From NCBI RefSeq assembly GCF_963678865.1, contig NZ_OY787459.1, positions 648,501 through 712,500 of the forward strand: a stretch of DNA of 64,000 nt, given 5' to 3'. A program made the translations under genes and the position numbers. Shown here in pieces: positions 34,893 to 42,736 of this stretch; within the stretch, counting starts at the first letter, position 1; the number at the start of each line of letters is the position of its first letter. This DNA comes from Maridesulfovibrio sp. GTDB taxonomy: Bacteria > Desulfobacterota > Desulfovibrionia > Desulfovibrionales > Desulfovibrionaceae. The notes beneath the pieces are model-generated. The model saw nothing but the letters and a program-made list of their open reading frames with translations. It made no database searches and was not told where the DNA came from.

Positions 34893-35482
34893 AGCTCGTT
34901 CATGTAGACGTCCCTGATTTCCTCAGGCTGAATGCAGAGGTATTCAAGGGTCTGTTTTTGAGTGGCGTGATTAAAAATTTCCATCAAGGTCGGAATATCC
35001 ACACCGAAAGCCACCCGCTGGTGATAACCGAAAGTCTTACGCAACGTATGAGAACCGTAATTGCCCTTCAGATTGATTTTCTCGCACCACTTCTTGACCA
35101 GCTTATTCACGTAATTAGCAGCCATGTGCTTGCCGTTTCTGCCGACAAAAAGGTACTTCTGCTCATTGTCCCGACATTGGAGGGCCCAGGGCCGAACCGC
35201 TTTAAGTACACTTCCGTTCAGCGTGATCCTGCGGCCTTTAGAAGTCTTCTGCTCTTTCAGCACCAGCTCGTCACCGACTTTGGCATGAATGAACTGCTCT
35301 GCTTCAATCTGGACCAGATCAATGGCCCGGAGGTTGGTGTTGATCCCCAGTACGAACAAAGCCAGATCCCGGGGATTGTCCTCGAGGAGCTTTTTCAGGT
35401 TCGCAATGTCCTTCAGCGAAGTGATCGGATCCACTTTGATCTGACTGCCCTTTTCGGGATGATTCGGATTCTTCTTTTCCAT
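34889..35482 (-). CDS. minimal tyrosine recombinase
   Basis: 197 residues, only the catalytic domain plus a short lead. The full catalytic set is visible: Arg52 (NLRAIDL), Lys79 (EQKTSKG), His145-x-x-Arg148 (SHTLRKTFGYH), His172 (FNHATQKQT) and the nucleophile Tyr181 (LEYL). The N-terminal arm-type and core-binding domains of standard phage integrases are missing, so it is about half the usual length. Either this minimal enzyme integrates the phage, or it resolves multimers before packaging, which would suit its coupling to terL. The GAGG ribosome site precedes the ATG. Confidence 0.85.
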   Translation of the reverse strand: MEKKNPNHPEKGSQIKVDPITSLKDIANLKKLLEDNPRDLALFVLGINTNLRAIDLVQIEAEQFIHAKVGDELVLKEQKTSKGRRITLNGSVLKAVRPWALQCRDNEQKYLFVGRNGKHMAANYVNKLVKKWCEKINLKGNYGSHTLRKTFGYHQRVAFGVDIPTLMEIFNHATQKQTLEYLCIQPEEIRDVYMNEL

Positions 35483-35500
35483 TTTCGGCCTCTTTGTTTA

Positions 35501-35683
35501 AAGTCTAAGTTTTAATCATATTTCCACAAAACTTAATCTTAAACAAGAGTCTTTTCTAACTTAATTTATCGAAAAATCTCATAAACCTTTTATTTGCAAG
35601 ACTTAATCGCCGTTTTCACCAATCTAACTTATATTTAAAAGTTAGACTTTTCGAGTTCAGAAAAAATTAAAAGTTAGACTTGT
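35501..35683. repeat. iteron-like array of AAGTTAGACTT/ACTTAAT elements
   Basis: At least seven related elements occur in both orientations: near 35501 (AAGTCTAAGTTTTAA), 35530 (AACTTAATCTTAA), 35555 (TCTAACTTAATTT), 35598 (AAGACTTAATC), 35622 (ATCTAACTTATAT), 35638 (AAAGTTAGACTTTT) and 35670 (AAAGTTAGACTTGT). The tract is AT-rich and fills the gap between the DNA-binding protein gene and the recombinase/terminase genes. It could be a pac/cos recognition region, an operator, or the core recombination region. The last copy lies in the 3' end of the neighbouring gene. Confidence 0.65.
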
Positions 35684-36278
35684 CGCTGCCACCGATTCCG
35701 AAATCGAGAGCCGAGCGAGCTGCGTTGATTTCGGTCAGTCTGGAGACAATCCGCTGCTGAACTTCCGGAGCTGCGTTTTGAATTTCCTCCAAAACGATGG
35801 ACTGGAACTCTTCGACCTTTTTCAGCGAGTATATTTCGCTTTGCATCTTGAAAACAAACTCGAGCTGCTTGCGGAGCTCAGCCTGCAGCTGGATCAAAAA
35901 ACCGCCAAGATCACGTTTCTGTCCGGCAAGCCGCCGCAATTTTGCCTGCGAATCGCGATATTCCTGCGAGTTCTGATCGCCATGAAGGACAACGTTAACC
36001 ATTTCGAGAAGCTCGCGGCATTGTTTCCCCAGAGCTTCCAGCTGATCGGCCAGTGAAAGCTTGGCATCAATCATCTTCGGAGCCGAAAACAATGCAACAT
36101 CCTTGGACACAGCAAGATCAATACGTTTTTTAGCCTTTGAGACTGCAGCTTGAGACACAGCAAAAAAATCAGCAGATGTACTTTGCTTCCATCCAAGCTC
36201 AACTAACTGCTTAATTAACATTTCTTGATCTATCTTTCCACTCTTATACGAAGGATGTTTCTTTAATTTATCAAGCAT
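35667..36278 (-). CDS. DNA-binding protein, possible terminase small subunit
   Basis: 203 residues. LVELGWKQSTSADFFAVSQAAVSKAKKR (about 27-54, split here) is a helix-turn-helix. The remainder is helical with a coiled-coil-like middle (AKLRRLAGQKRDLGGFLIQL) and the end VSRLTEINAARSALDFGIGG. Domain order and position next to recombinase and terminase fit a small terminase or packaging-site recogniser. A transcription regulator is the alternative. It lies directly beside the repeat array at 35501-35683, its most likely binding site. Confidence 0.65.
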   Translation of the reverse strand: MLDKLKKHPSYKSGKIDQEMLIKQLVELGWKQSTSADFFAVSQAAVSKAKKRIDLAVSKDVALFSAPKMIDAKLSLADQLEALGKQCRELLEMVNVVLHGDQNSQEYRDSQAKLRRLAGQKRDLGGFLIQLQAELRKQLEFVFKMQSEIYSLKKVEEFQSIVLEEIQNAAPEVQQRIVSRLTEINAARSALDFGIGGSDKSNF

Positions 36279-36367
36279 AACAATAAACTCACACTGTTAT
36301 ATTTTAGCACTGCATTAACTTTATAACTTCACAACTTTACTTTTGTGCAGTTAAAATTAACCTCTGC

Positions 36368-37297
36368 TTAACCATCACCAACGGCAAGTTTTCTCGCATA
36401 TTCCTCTTCACTCATTCCTTGTCCGGAACTGGAAGTGAACTCGTTAACTTCCATCTGTTCTCTGCTCTGAAACCCACCACCCAAGACTTTGGCCATGTTC
36501 CCCGGTTCAACCAACCACGGGATACTGGCTTTCCATCCCGATTCCCCTTCACCCAGCAAACGGGGATACTCCTTCACCAGGGAAAAATACCAACGCCACC
36601 ATTCTATCCCTTTCTCCGGAGGCCCACCTTCACATTTGCATTTCCGGATCTTCCTTCTCAGCGGATCAGTGAGAACTTCCGGCTTCGGCAAGTCGGGCAG
36701 AAGTTCGCAAAAAGCCTCCACCACCTCTTCCCCCTCTGGGGGACTATAGGGGGTATTTACGTAGAGAGTAGGAGTAGGAGAAGGGGCATTGCCCGAATCG
36801 GCTTCGGGCATATTTTCAGTATTGCCAGATTCATGCTCGGGCATTGCTTGAGCATCCGGTTTTATTTCAGGCTGTTCAGATGGAACTTTTTTCTTCTTAT
36901 CCCTCTGTTTTTCTACTTTTTTCCAGCGTGCAGCGGCAGCTTTCTTAGCCTTTTCGGATCGCGCCCGAGCTTCAGCGGCCCAAGGCTGCATTTCATCCCA
37001 TTCGCAAATATAAAAACGATCCTTATCTTTCCCTATAATTTCAAGATCTAACAGCATCTGAACATAGTCAGTACGGTCCAGTTGAACCTTACAGGCAAAC
37101 AACAGATCTTCCTCATCAAAGTTCATAGGGAAATAGCCGGAATCACTGGGATAATGCTTGGCGCAATAGCACATCAGAAAAATCAACCCCAATGCTCCCT
37201 CGGCTCCGAACTTCCTCATGATTTTCTGAGTCCGGAAATCCTCTGCAAACTCAACATCAAGCCGGATGTCAGTCACATTTTTAACTCGACCTGCCAC
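36368..37297 (-). CDS. DnaD-like phage replication protein (DUF4373-like N-terminus)
   Basis: 309 residues starting at GTG behind an AGGAG site. The N-terminal winged-helix region (IRLDVEFAEDFRTQKIMRKFG, GALGLIFLMCYCAKHYP, SGYFPMNFDEEDLLFACKV) resembles the DUF4373/Lin1244-type domain of phage replication initiators. A Lys/Arg-rich hinge (KAKKAAAARWKKVEKQRDKKKK) leads to a Pro-rich, repeated linker (MPEHESGN, MPEADSGN), then a C-terminal helical part. Such proteins recruit the helicase to the origin, and dnaB is encoded nearby. The linker DNA contains the iteron-like repeats described separately, recalling lambdoid origins inside the O gene. Confidence 0.65.
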   Translation of the reverse strand: MAGRVKNVTDIRLDVEFAEDFRTQKIMRKFGAEGALGLIFLMCYCAKHYPSDSGYFPMNFDEEDLLFACKVQLDRTDYVQMLLDLEIIGKDKDRFYICEWDEMQPWAAEARARSEKAKKAAAARWKKVEKQRDKKKKVPSEQPEIKPDAQAMPEHESGNTENMPEADSGNAPSPTPTLYVNTPYSPPEGEEVVEAFCELLPDLPKPEVLTDPLRRKIRKCKCEGGPPEKGIEWWRWYFSLVKEYPRLLGEGESGWKASIPWLVEPGNMAKVLGGGFQSREQMEVNEFTSSSGQGMSEEEYARKLAVGDG

Positions 37298-37370
37298 ACC
37301 GCACTCCTTAAAAATTTTTCAGCTTTGCGGATTTATTGCATGGGCAATGCTCAAGCATTACTCAAGCAAA
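36784..37370. repeat. iteron-like GCAATGCyC(A/G)AGCAT elements in and upstream of the replication gene
   Basis: Related elements lie at 36784-36812 (GGGCATTGCCCGAA followed by CTTCGGGCAT), 36833-36854 (ATGCTCGGGCATTGCTTGAG), and upstream of the gene at 37338-37370 (GGGCAATGCTCAAGCATTAC). Inside the gene they encode the repeated MPE linker. Copies both inside and upstream of a replication gene suggest an origin of replication bound by the gene product. Confidence 0.5.
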
Positions 37371-37475
37371 TTTTCATTCATAACATTTTGTAAAGGTTCA
37401 AAAAAAACAGGGCGTACCCTGAAAAAATTTCGGCGGCGCCCCGGAATTCACTAAAACTCCGGCCCTGCCAGTTTT

Positions 37476-37509
37476 ATGCACTAGCTATGCTTGGGCATTG
37501 CTAGTGCAT
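37476..37509. promoter_or_regulatory. palindromic operator- or origin-like element between divergent genes
   Basis: Perfect 10-bp inverted arms ATGCACTAGC and GCTAGTGCAT flank a 14-base centre containing GCTTGGGCATT, the same motif as in the iteron-like elements. It lies between the replication gene (- strand) and the pentapeptide gene (+ strand). A TTGACA box at 37524-37529 lies just downstream, but no well spaced -10 is visible. It fits a shared operator for both transcripts, or the outermost origin repeat. Confidence 0.6.
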
Positions 37510-37588
37510 TCCATCGTTAATTCTTGACAATTTGCTTCCTCCTATAGAACAACCTCATAATTATTATTTTTCAAATTTGAGGTTGGCT

Positions 37589-38791
37589 ATGAATAAAGAA
37601 GAAATGATTGAGCTCCTTAAGACTGACGTTGAAGGTTGGAATAAATACATTTCACAGACAACCCCCCCGATAGATCTTGAGAACAGCGATTTAAGCAACA
37701 TCAAACTAACGGGAATTTTACTTTCAAACACAGTGCTTTGGCATTCCTCCTTTGAAAATTCAAAAATGGAAAACGCTAATTTCAAAAAAGCCAAACTACT
37801 AAATGTCAACTTCAAACACACCACCCTTACTTCTTCTAGCTTTGCAGAAGCAAACTTACAGGGCGCAACATTTAGAGGAGCAAATCTTTCAAATGTAGAC
37901 TTCACCAATGCTCAATTTTACAAAACGTTCTTCACATCAAGATCACAACTCAACGAACTAGAAAACCCACTAACCCCCGCTCAGTTGGCTCACTGCATTT
38001 TTATCGAAGAACAACAATTTTATCAGGAAGAATTTAGGCCCATATATACACCACAATTCAAACAAGAAACGGTAACACCAACTAACGCTCTGGGAATCAA
38101 ATACACTGATCATTCACCTTGGACACCAAGAGACATGTCTATTTTCATGATGAGTATACAGTCTGCCTACTCCAACCTGCTGTATTTATATACAACGGAT
38201 GAACATGACTTATCTAAAATAGAATCAAATCTTTCAAGAAACTCAGTATACCCTCCTCTTGAGCATGAAATATGTATCTCCTCAATCCATAGTGGATCAT
38301 TAGAAACAATCATCACACAACTAGTTACGCCAGAAGTGCAGACAACAGCGTTAGCCGTATCTACACCTTACATCTTAAAAAAAATGGGCGAAATCATATC
38401 TGTATTATCTCAGGCAGCTCAAGATTTCAGTAACCTTAAATATTCAGCACAAAGAGAAGAATCTAAAATCAAAAATCAAGAGGCTGATACTAGACTAAAA
38501 AATGCACAAGCTCATGAAAAAGAGATCAACAACCAACTTGCATTAGTCAATAACCTTTCTATAAGCATTGAAGAAGCCCATGACTTCACAGACAGACTTT
38601 CCAGCAACCATGAATTTAATCAATTGGTTGACCAAATTAGTGACGACATCCCAAAATTATCCAAATCAAAAAGACTCATAACTACAGCTGTTACCCCACT
38701 TCAAATAAAGGCACTAACATTAGCCAAGTCAGGAAAATCGACACCAAAAATTACTTTACCTATAATCGAAGGTGAACCAGCTAAGAAATAA
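37589..38791 (+). CDS. pentapeptide-repeat protein with long C-terminal helical domain
   Basis: 400 residues from ATG at 37589 (TTGAGG ribosome site; the longer frame from 37532 is rejected). A short N-terminal helix precedes pentapeptide repeats at about 25-115 (IDLENSDLSNIKLTG, ANFKKAKLLNVNFKH, FRGANLSNVDFTNAQF). The C-terminal 280 residues have no repeats: a globular part with CISSIHSGSLETIITQLV near 235, then a coiled coil (REESKIKNQEADTRLKNAQA) and a basic end. It is AT-rich and opposite in strand to the phage operon, so a moron. The C-terminal domain is not one I recognise and differs from the cargo paralogues at 30-32 kb. Confidence 0.75.
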   Translation: MNKEEMIELLKTDVEGWNKYISQTTPPIDLENSDLSNIKLTGILLSNTVLWHSSFENSKMENANFKKAKLLNVNFKHTTLTSSSFAEANLQGATFRGANLSNVDFTNAQFYKTFFTSRSQLNELENPLTPAQLAHCIFIEEQQFYQEEFRPIYTPQFKQETVTPTNALGIKYTDHSPWTPRDMSIFMMSIQSAYSNLLYLYTTDEHDLSKIESNLSRNSVYPPLEHEICISSIHSGSLETIITQLVTPEVQTTALAVSTPYILKKMGEIISVLSQAAQDFSNLKYSAQREESKIKNQEADTRLKNAQAHEKEINNQLALVNNLSISIEEAHDFTDRLSSNHEFNQLVDQISDDIPKLSKSKRLITTAVTPLQIKALTLAKSGKSTPKITLPIIEGEPAKK

Positions 38792-38821
38792 AAAACACCG
38801 GTAGATTTCAACCAACACTCC

Positions 38822-39046
38822 TCACACCCGATCAATCCGAATCTCCTGATCATGCTCCACGTCCTTAGGACAAACACAGAGATGATCACACATAGGACAA
38901 CACACCCGTTCCCCGATCTGACGCACTCTTACGAGCTGACCTTTTCGGGGACATTTCTTCACGCCCTCAACCTTAAAGCGCCATGGCGAAAACTTGGACT
39001 GCTCGTTAGTGGCATGACGCAAAAAAGGCTTAGCTTCCATACTCAT
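38822..39046 (-). CDS. small phage zinc-finger-like protein
   Basis: 74 residues. KKCPRKG, then CCPMCDHLCVCP, gives a cluster of Cys pairs typical of a small zinc ribbon. Its ATG overlaps the preceding stop by four bases, placing it last in the operon dnaB, 60-aa gene, 85-aa gene, this gene. Nucleic-acid or protein binding in early phage functions is plausible. It is convergent with the pentapeptide gene, 30 bases apart; I see no strong terminator between them. Confidence 0.6.
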   Translation of the reverse strand: MSMEAKPFLRHATNEQSKFSPWRFKVEGVKKCPRKGQLVRVRQIGERVCCPMCDHLCVCPKDVEHDQEIRIDRV

Positions 39047-39300
39047 GACCTCACCTCCCCAGCAGAACTAGGACTCCCCAAAGGCCCACGACTGGACCAG
39101 ACTGGAGACTTATCCAGGACAACCAGCAATTCACCGTCTGAGTCAAAATCACAATGAAGGGTGGAAGCTTTTTCAATCGCCCGGATAGTTGCTTCCTCCT
39201 GACAAACTCCAAGACAAGGATCCGTCACCAGATCAACATCAGCCACAAACTCACCACGATGCCTAAATCTCAACACTGCTATATGATAACGTAGACTCAC
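39043..39300 (-). CDS. small early phage protein
   Basis: 85 residues, beta/alpha pattern (MSLRYHIAVLRFRHRGEF, EEATIRAIEKASTLH, GELLVVLDKSPVW). Family unknown. Four-base overlaps with genes on both sides show it is translated as part of the dnaB operon. Confidence 0.55.
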   Translation of the reverse strand: MSLRYHIAVLRFRHRGEFVADVDLVTDPCLGVCQEEATIRAIEKASTLHCDFDSDGELLVVLDKSPVWSSRGPLGSPSSAGEVRS

Positions 39301-39479
39301 TTCCTGTCCTCCTTCACAACCTTCAGATCGCCTTCGGCAATCCGCTTTACAGATTCAACTCCCGCTTCGATGCCAGCCAGACACTCATCGACTGTGCAAG
39401 AGGCCCCGCTGATGAGTGCCAGCAAAAAATTACGGGTAACGGATTCAACAGTCACACTTGCCTTTACTAATTCAGCCAT
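39297..39479 (-). CDS. small early phage protein
   Basis: 60 residues from ATG at 39479, chosen because an AGGAGATC ribosome site lies just ahead; the longer frame runs into dnaB. The product (MAELVKASVTVESVTRNFLL, then a short helix with CTVDECLAGI) is of unknown function. It overlaps the next gene by four bases and follows dnaB by ten. Confidence 0.55.
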   Translation of the reverse strand: MAELVKASVTVESVTRNFLLALISGASCTVDECLAGIEAGVESVKRIAEGDLKVVKEDRK

Positions 39480-39489
39480 TCTGATCTCC

Positions 39490-40836
39490 TTAAGCCGGCA
39501 GAAAATCCAACCAGCTCCAGTCTTGTTCGTTCTCATTGAGGAACTGCAGCCGCCTGCGCCTGTACACAGTGTCCAAGCTGCCAGTGTTGGAGTTCCTGCT
39601 CTTAGCTACATCCAGAGTTACATTCACAAGATCGTCAGTGGTCTTGGGATTCCAAGGCCGAATAAAAAGAACCTGGTCAGCATCCTGCTCGATCGCTCCG
39701 GACTCACGCAGATCCGAAAGAAGCGGAACCTTACTTCTACGATTCTCAACCTCGCGATTAAGCTGAGCCAGCACGAGAAGAGTTATTCCGCTCTCCATGG
39801 CTGCTTCCTTCATGAGCCGGGAGATCTCAGCCACTTCCCTCTCGCGGGATCCGCCACGGGAATCCGGCCGCACTAACTGGATGTAGTCCACCACGGCAAA
39901 GCGCAAACCAAACTCTCGCTTCCAACGTCGGCACTGGGCACGGAGTTCTGAAGCAGAGAGTGAAGGCCTGTCCCAGATCCGCAACCATGGATCTGTACCT
40001 TGGAAATATTGGGCAAAGTCATAGATATTCTGCCAGTCCTGCTGGGAGAATTTACCGTCACGAAAACGCATGGAGTTGATGCCGTGAGTGGATGCAAGAA
40101 AGCGGTTCACGAGCAGATAACGCATCATTTCAAGAGAAAAGATTCCCACCGGAACCTTACGGGCCATGGAGTGCAGAGCGAAATTAAGCGCAAGAGCGGT
40201 TTTACCGTTGGAAGGACGTCCGGCAAGGATAACGATCTCTCCCGGAAGAAATCCGCCAGTGATACTGTTCAACTTGTAAAGATGAGTTTTAATCCCGTCC
40301 CCACCGCGCTGCTCAAGACCTTCCAGATACTTCACATATTCCTTGATAATTTCTGACGGCTTCTGAGAGGCAACATCAACCCGATCCTCAAGAACAGAAT
40401 CAACTACTCCCTGCGCTGCAGCAGCAAACTCGGAAGGATCAGCTTCAGCAGTGTAGGCATGTTCTATTAGCTGCTGCCCTAACCGGGCCATAGCTCTGCG
40501 CCGGGCATAGCCCTGCAGGTCCATAGCCCAGCTTCTGGCATGACGAATCGGCTGAACCTCATTAGCCAGTTCAGCAAGGAAGACAGCACCGCCACAGGCC
40601 TCGGAACGACCGTTTTGCATAAGTCGGTCATTGAGTGTGACAATATCAATGGGGACCTGTTCCCGATGCAGAGCCAGGACTGTCTGCCAAATATTCTGGT
40701 GAACAGGAGAATAAAAATGATCCGGAGTCTTGAGAATGGGAAGCAGATCATCAACGTTGCGACCGTTATCTCGAATCACAGCACTGAGAACAGCTCTTTC
40801 AAGCTCCATATTATTGGGAGGTACGGACATGTTCAT
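39490..40836 (-). CDS. dnaB: replicative DNA helicase, DnaB family (phage)
   Basis: 448 residues from ATG at 40836, five bases after GGAAGG. N-terminal domain: NNMELERAVLSAVIRD through LLPILKTPDHFYSPVHQNIW. RecA-like domain: Walker A GRPSNGKTALALN near 205-215, Walker B-like FAVVDYIQLV near 310, LNREVENRRSK and DLRESGAIEQDADQVLFIRP near 360-395. It unwinds DNA at the phage fork and is loaded by the nearby replication protein. It differs from host DnaB in lacking an extended N-terminal region and being near the short end of the family length. It is the first gene of the prophage next to the tRNA. Confidence 0.92.
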   Translation of the reverse strand: MNMSVPPNNMELERAVLSAVIRDNGRNVDDLLPILKTPDHFYSPVHQNIWQTVLALHREQVPIDIVTLNDRLMQNGRSEACGGAVFLAELANEVQPIRHARSWAMDLQGYARRRAMARLGQQLIEHAYTAEADPSEFAAAAQGVVDSVLEDRVDVASQKPSEIIKEYVKYLEGLEQRGGDGIKTHLYKLNSITGGFLPGEIVILAGRPSNGKTALALNFALHSMARKVPVGIFSLEMMRYLLVNRFLASTHGINSMRFRDGKFSQQDWQNIYDFAQYFQGTDPWLRIWDRPSLSASELRAQCRRWKREFGLRFAVVDYIQLVRPDSRGGSREREVAEISRLMKEAAMESGITLLVLAQLNREVENRRSKVPLLSDLRESGAIEQDADQVLFIRPWNPKTTDDLVNVTLDVAKSRNSNTGSLDTVYRRRRLQFLNENEQDWSWLDFLPA

Positions 40837-40881
40837 GACCACCTTCCACGACTAGCGGGGGCAAATAGGGGCCAAAAACAC

Positions 40882-40934
40882 AAAAACACCCCCTTACAAC
40901 ATCTATGCGGATGATGTTGTAAGGGGGTGTTTTT
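40882..40934. terminator. intrinsic terminator with perfect 21-bp stem
   Basis: Arms at 40882-40902 and 40914-40934 are perfectly complementary and separated by 11 bases. The stem starts with A5 and ends with T5, so it can terminate in both directions. It would end the tRNA-Leu transcript before it enters dnaB, insulating the prophage. It also marks the prophage/chromosome boundary. Confidence 0.85.
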
Positions 40935-40942
40935 ATTACGGT

Positions 40943-41026
40943 TGGTGCGAAAGGAGAGACTCGAACTCTCACGGATTAACCGCTGGATCCTAAATCCAGT
41001 GCGTCTACCAATTCCGCCACTCTCGC
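40943..41026 (-). tRNA. tRNA-Leu (anticodon UAG)
   Basis: On the - strand the gene reads from GCGAGAG (acceptor) through GGCGGAATTGGTAGACGC (D arm typical of Leu), anticodon stem CTGGA/TCCAG with loop TTTAGGA (anticodon TAG), a long variable arm, T arm with GTTCGAGTC, and closing CTTTCGC. The CCA is encoded. The 3' end faces the prophage, the usual orientation for tyrosine-recombinase integration into a tRNA 3' end. Confidence 0.92.
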
Positions 41027-41177
41027 AACCAAATATTATGGGCTAATTATTAAAAACGATCCTTGAAAGACCGAATTCTACCGGGGGTATCCCCGTGCAG
41101 CCGTTGCGTTAATATAAGCAGTGCTAAAGCTTGTCAATAAAAATCGCTCAAAATTCTATGGAAACGGTCTGTTCCAG

Positions 41178-42539
41178 CTAAACAGGCATGGCTGCCAGCA
41201 GCTTCCTGAGCTTAACTTCCAGATCATCAAAATCCTTAGCCAGCAACCGCAGACAAGGCTCTACCCCTTTAGCTCCGGAATCGCAGACAACATCAACCAT
41301 TTCCGGTTCCGGATGTTCTGACATTGCCTTACAGGTTCCCCACTCAAGAGTACTTTCCTCTGAACCCAAGACTTCACCCGGTTCATCGGCCCTGTCAAAC
41401 CATGCTTCTACATATCCGCACTCAGCTACCGAATCCATAATCCTCTCATCAAGCCGCAATCCGGCAGCACAGCCGATTTCAGGATTGGATTTACGGGCAC
41501 AAAGCAAAACCTTAGCAATGTGGGTTGAGGCTCCGAATTCAGGATGCCCGCAAACCATAACTTCACCTTTGCGAGAGCAGGAGACTCTTCCGCTGAAAGC
41601 AGCCACATCTTTAATCCCTCCTGCACACGGCAGAGCAGCTGCCACATTCATACGCACTTCCGGAATCAATTCATTCAGACCGTCCATACACTTCAGGCGC
41701 AGGCCGAATTCATGAAGATCAGAAAGCAGGCCCTGCTTCATCTTCTCGATCAGCATAGGGGCAAGATGGTTAGGCGGTCCGCTGCCTTCGCCGAGATCAA
41801 ACCCGGCCCGGAGTGCTAGATTGAGATACTCCTGTGCTTTCCGCACGGCAGTAATCATATCATAACCTTTTGCCAAACCGGAAGCTATCGTGGCAGAAAG
41901 AGTGCAACCGGTACCATGACTGTTCCGGGTCTTCACCCGCTGCTGCATGAGCGGTATAGGCTGCCGGTCTTTTATGCCCAGCCAGTCCGTGGCTGCAACG
42001 GAATCAAAATGCCCACCTTTAATGAGCACCGCCTTGGGCCCCATTTCAAGTAAAATATCAATAGCCCTGAATACATCTTCACGGCTCTTAATTTCCATAC
42101 CGGTAAAAAGCTCCGCTTCCGGCACATTAGGAGTAAGTAAGTCTGCCAGTGGAAAAATATCCTTCATGGCCTCAACAGCATCATCCTTAAGCAGCTTGGA
42201 TCCGCTGGTTGCCACACAAACCGGGTCGATTACCAATGGAAAATCTTTATCTCTTAATGATTCACCCACCGCACGGATAATAGGAGCGGAAAAGAGCATT
42301 CCTGTTTTCGCGGCACGAACTTTAATATCATTGCAAACCGTTTCAATCTGGAGAGACACAAACTCAGGGGAGACAGCCTCAATCCCAGTAACTCCGGTTG
42401 TGTTCTGGGCGGTAAGCGCGGTAATTGCACTGGCTCCGTAACACCCGGCCATGGAAATGGATTTCAGGTCGGCCTGAATCCCGGCTCCTCCCCCGGAATC
42501 GGAACCTGCAATGGTCAAAACGCATGGAAGCGGTTTCAT
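41178..42539 (-). CDS. thiD: bifunctional hydroxymethylpyrimidine (phosphate) kinase / thiamine-phosphate synthase (ThiD-ThiN)
   Basis: 453 residues. ThiD part, about 1-255: LTIAGSDSGGGAGIQADLKS, TGMLFS, DPVCVATSGSKLL, LTPNVPEAELF, GGHFDS and TRNSHGTGCTLSATIASG with the anion-hole Gly-Cys region. It phosphorylates HMP and HMP-P. ThiN part, about 275-450: HEFGLRLKCMDGLNELIPEVR, VAALPCAGGIKDVAAFSGR, FGASTHIAKVLLCAR and FDRADEPGE, the ThiE-replacing thiamine-phosphate synthase. The fusion joins pyrimidine activation with coupling to the thiazole. No TPP riboswitch is visible upstream. Confidence 0.9.
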   Translation of the reverse strand: MKPLPCVLTIAGSDSGGGAGIQADLKSISMAGCYGASAITALTAQNTTGVTGIEAVSPEFVSLQIETVCNDIKVRAAKTGMLFSAPIIRAVGESLRDKDFPLVIDPVCVATSGSKLLKDDAVEAMKDIFPLADLLTPNVPEAELFTGMEIKSREDVFRAIDILLEMGPKAVLIKGGHFDSVAATDWLGIKDRQPIPLMQQRVKTRNSHGTGCTLSATIASGLAKGYDMITAVRKAQEYLNLALRAGFDLGEGSGPPNHLAPMLIEKMKQGLLSDLHEFGLRLKCMDGLNELIPEVRMNVAAALPCAGGIKDVAAFSGRVSCSRKGEVMVCGHPEFGASTHIAKVLLCARKSNPEIGCAAGLRLDERIMDSVAECGYVEAWFDRADEPGEVLGSEESTLEWGTCKAMSEHPEPEMVDVVCDSGAKGVEPCLRLLAKDFDDLEVKLRKLLAAMPV

Positions 42540-42736
42540 TATGCCTCCTTGGGCAGTTATATTTAAGTATCAATTCAAGAACTTTACCCATCGTTCCGCA
42601 CATGGTCAACACATGCAGCAGAGTAACTTATACAACAGAGAAATCTGGACAGAAACTCTCCCCTATGATTTATTATAATTGCTAAGAAAAACAGTTAAAA
42701 ATAATTTAAACCCTTTAAAACTCTTCAAAGGCAGCT

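Larger units (their letters stand above)
1852..40842 (-). mobile_element. podovirus-like prophage (minimum extent)
   Basis: A contiguous block read on the - strand contains DnaB helicase, replication protein, tyrosine recombinase, large terminase, lysis proteins, portal, scaffold-like protein, N4-gp56-type major capsid protein, connector proteins, fibre, internal virion proteins and a giant polyvalent protein. There are no tail tape measure, sheath or long tail-tube genes, so a short-tailed virion is likely. The right edge lies between dnaB and the tRNA-Leu. The left edge is not resolved: the KAP/putAbiC pair may be phage cargo and the element may continue beyond the window. No repressor gene is visible, which also suggests part of the element is missing. 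I did not find a second copy of the tRNA 3' end, so the attachment sites are unproven. Confidence 0.85.

Noticed and set aside
42540..42736. TPP riboswitch upstream of thiD-thiN
   Set aside because: I looked for the conserved CTGAGA and ACCTGA elements on the - strand and did not find them in this gap.
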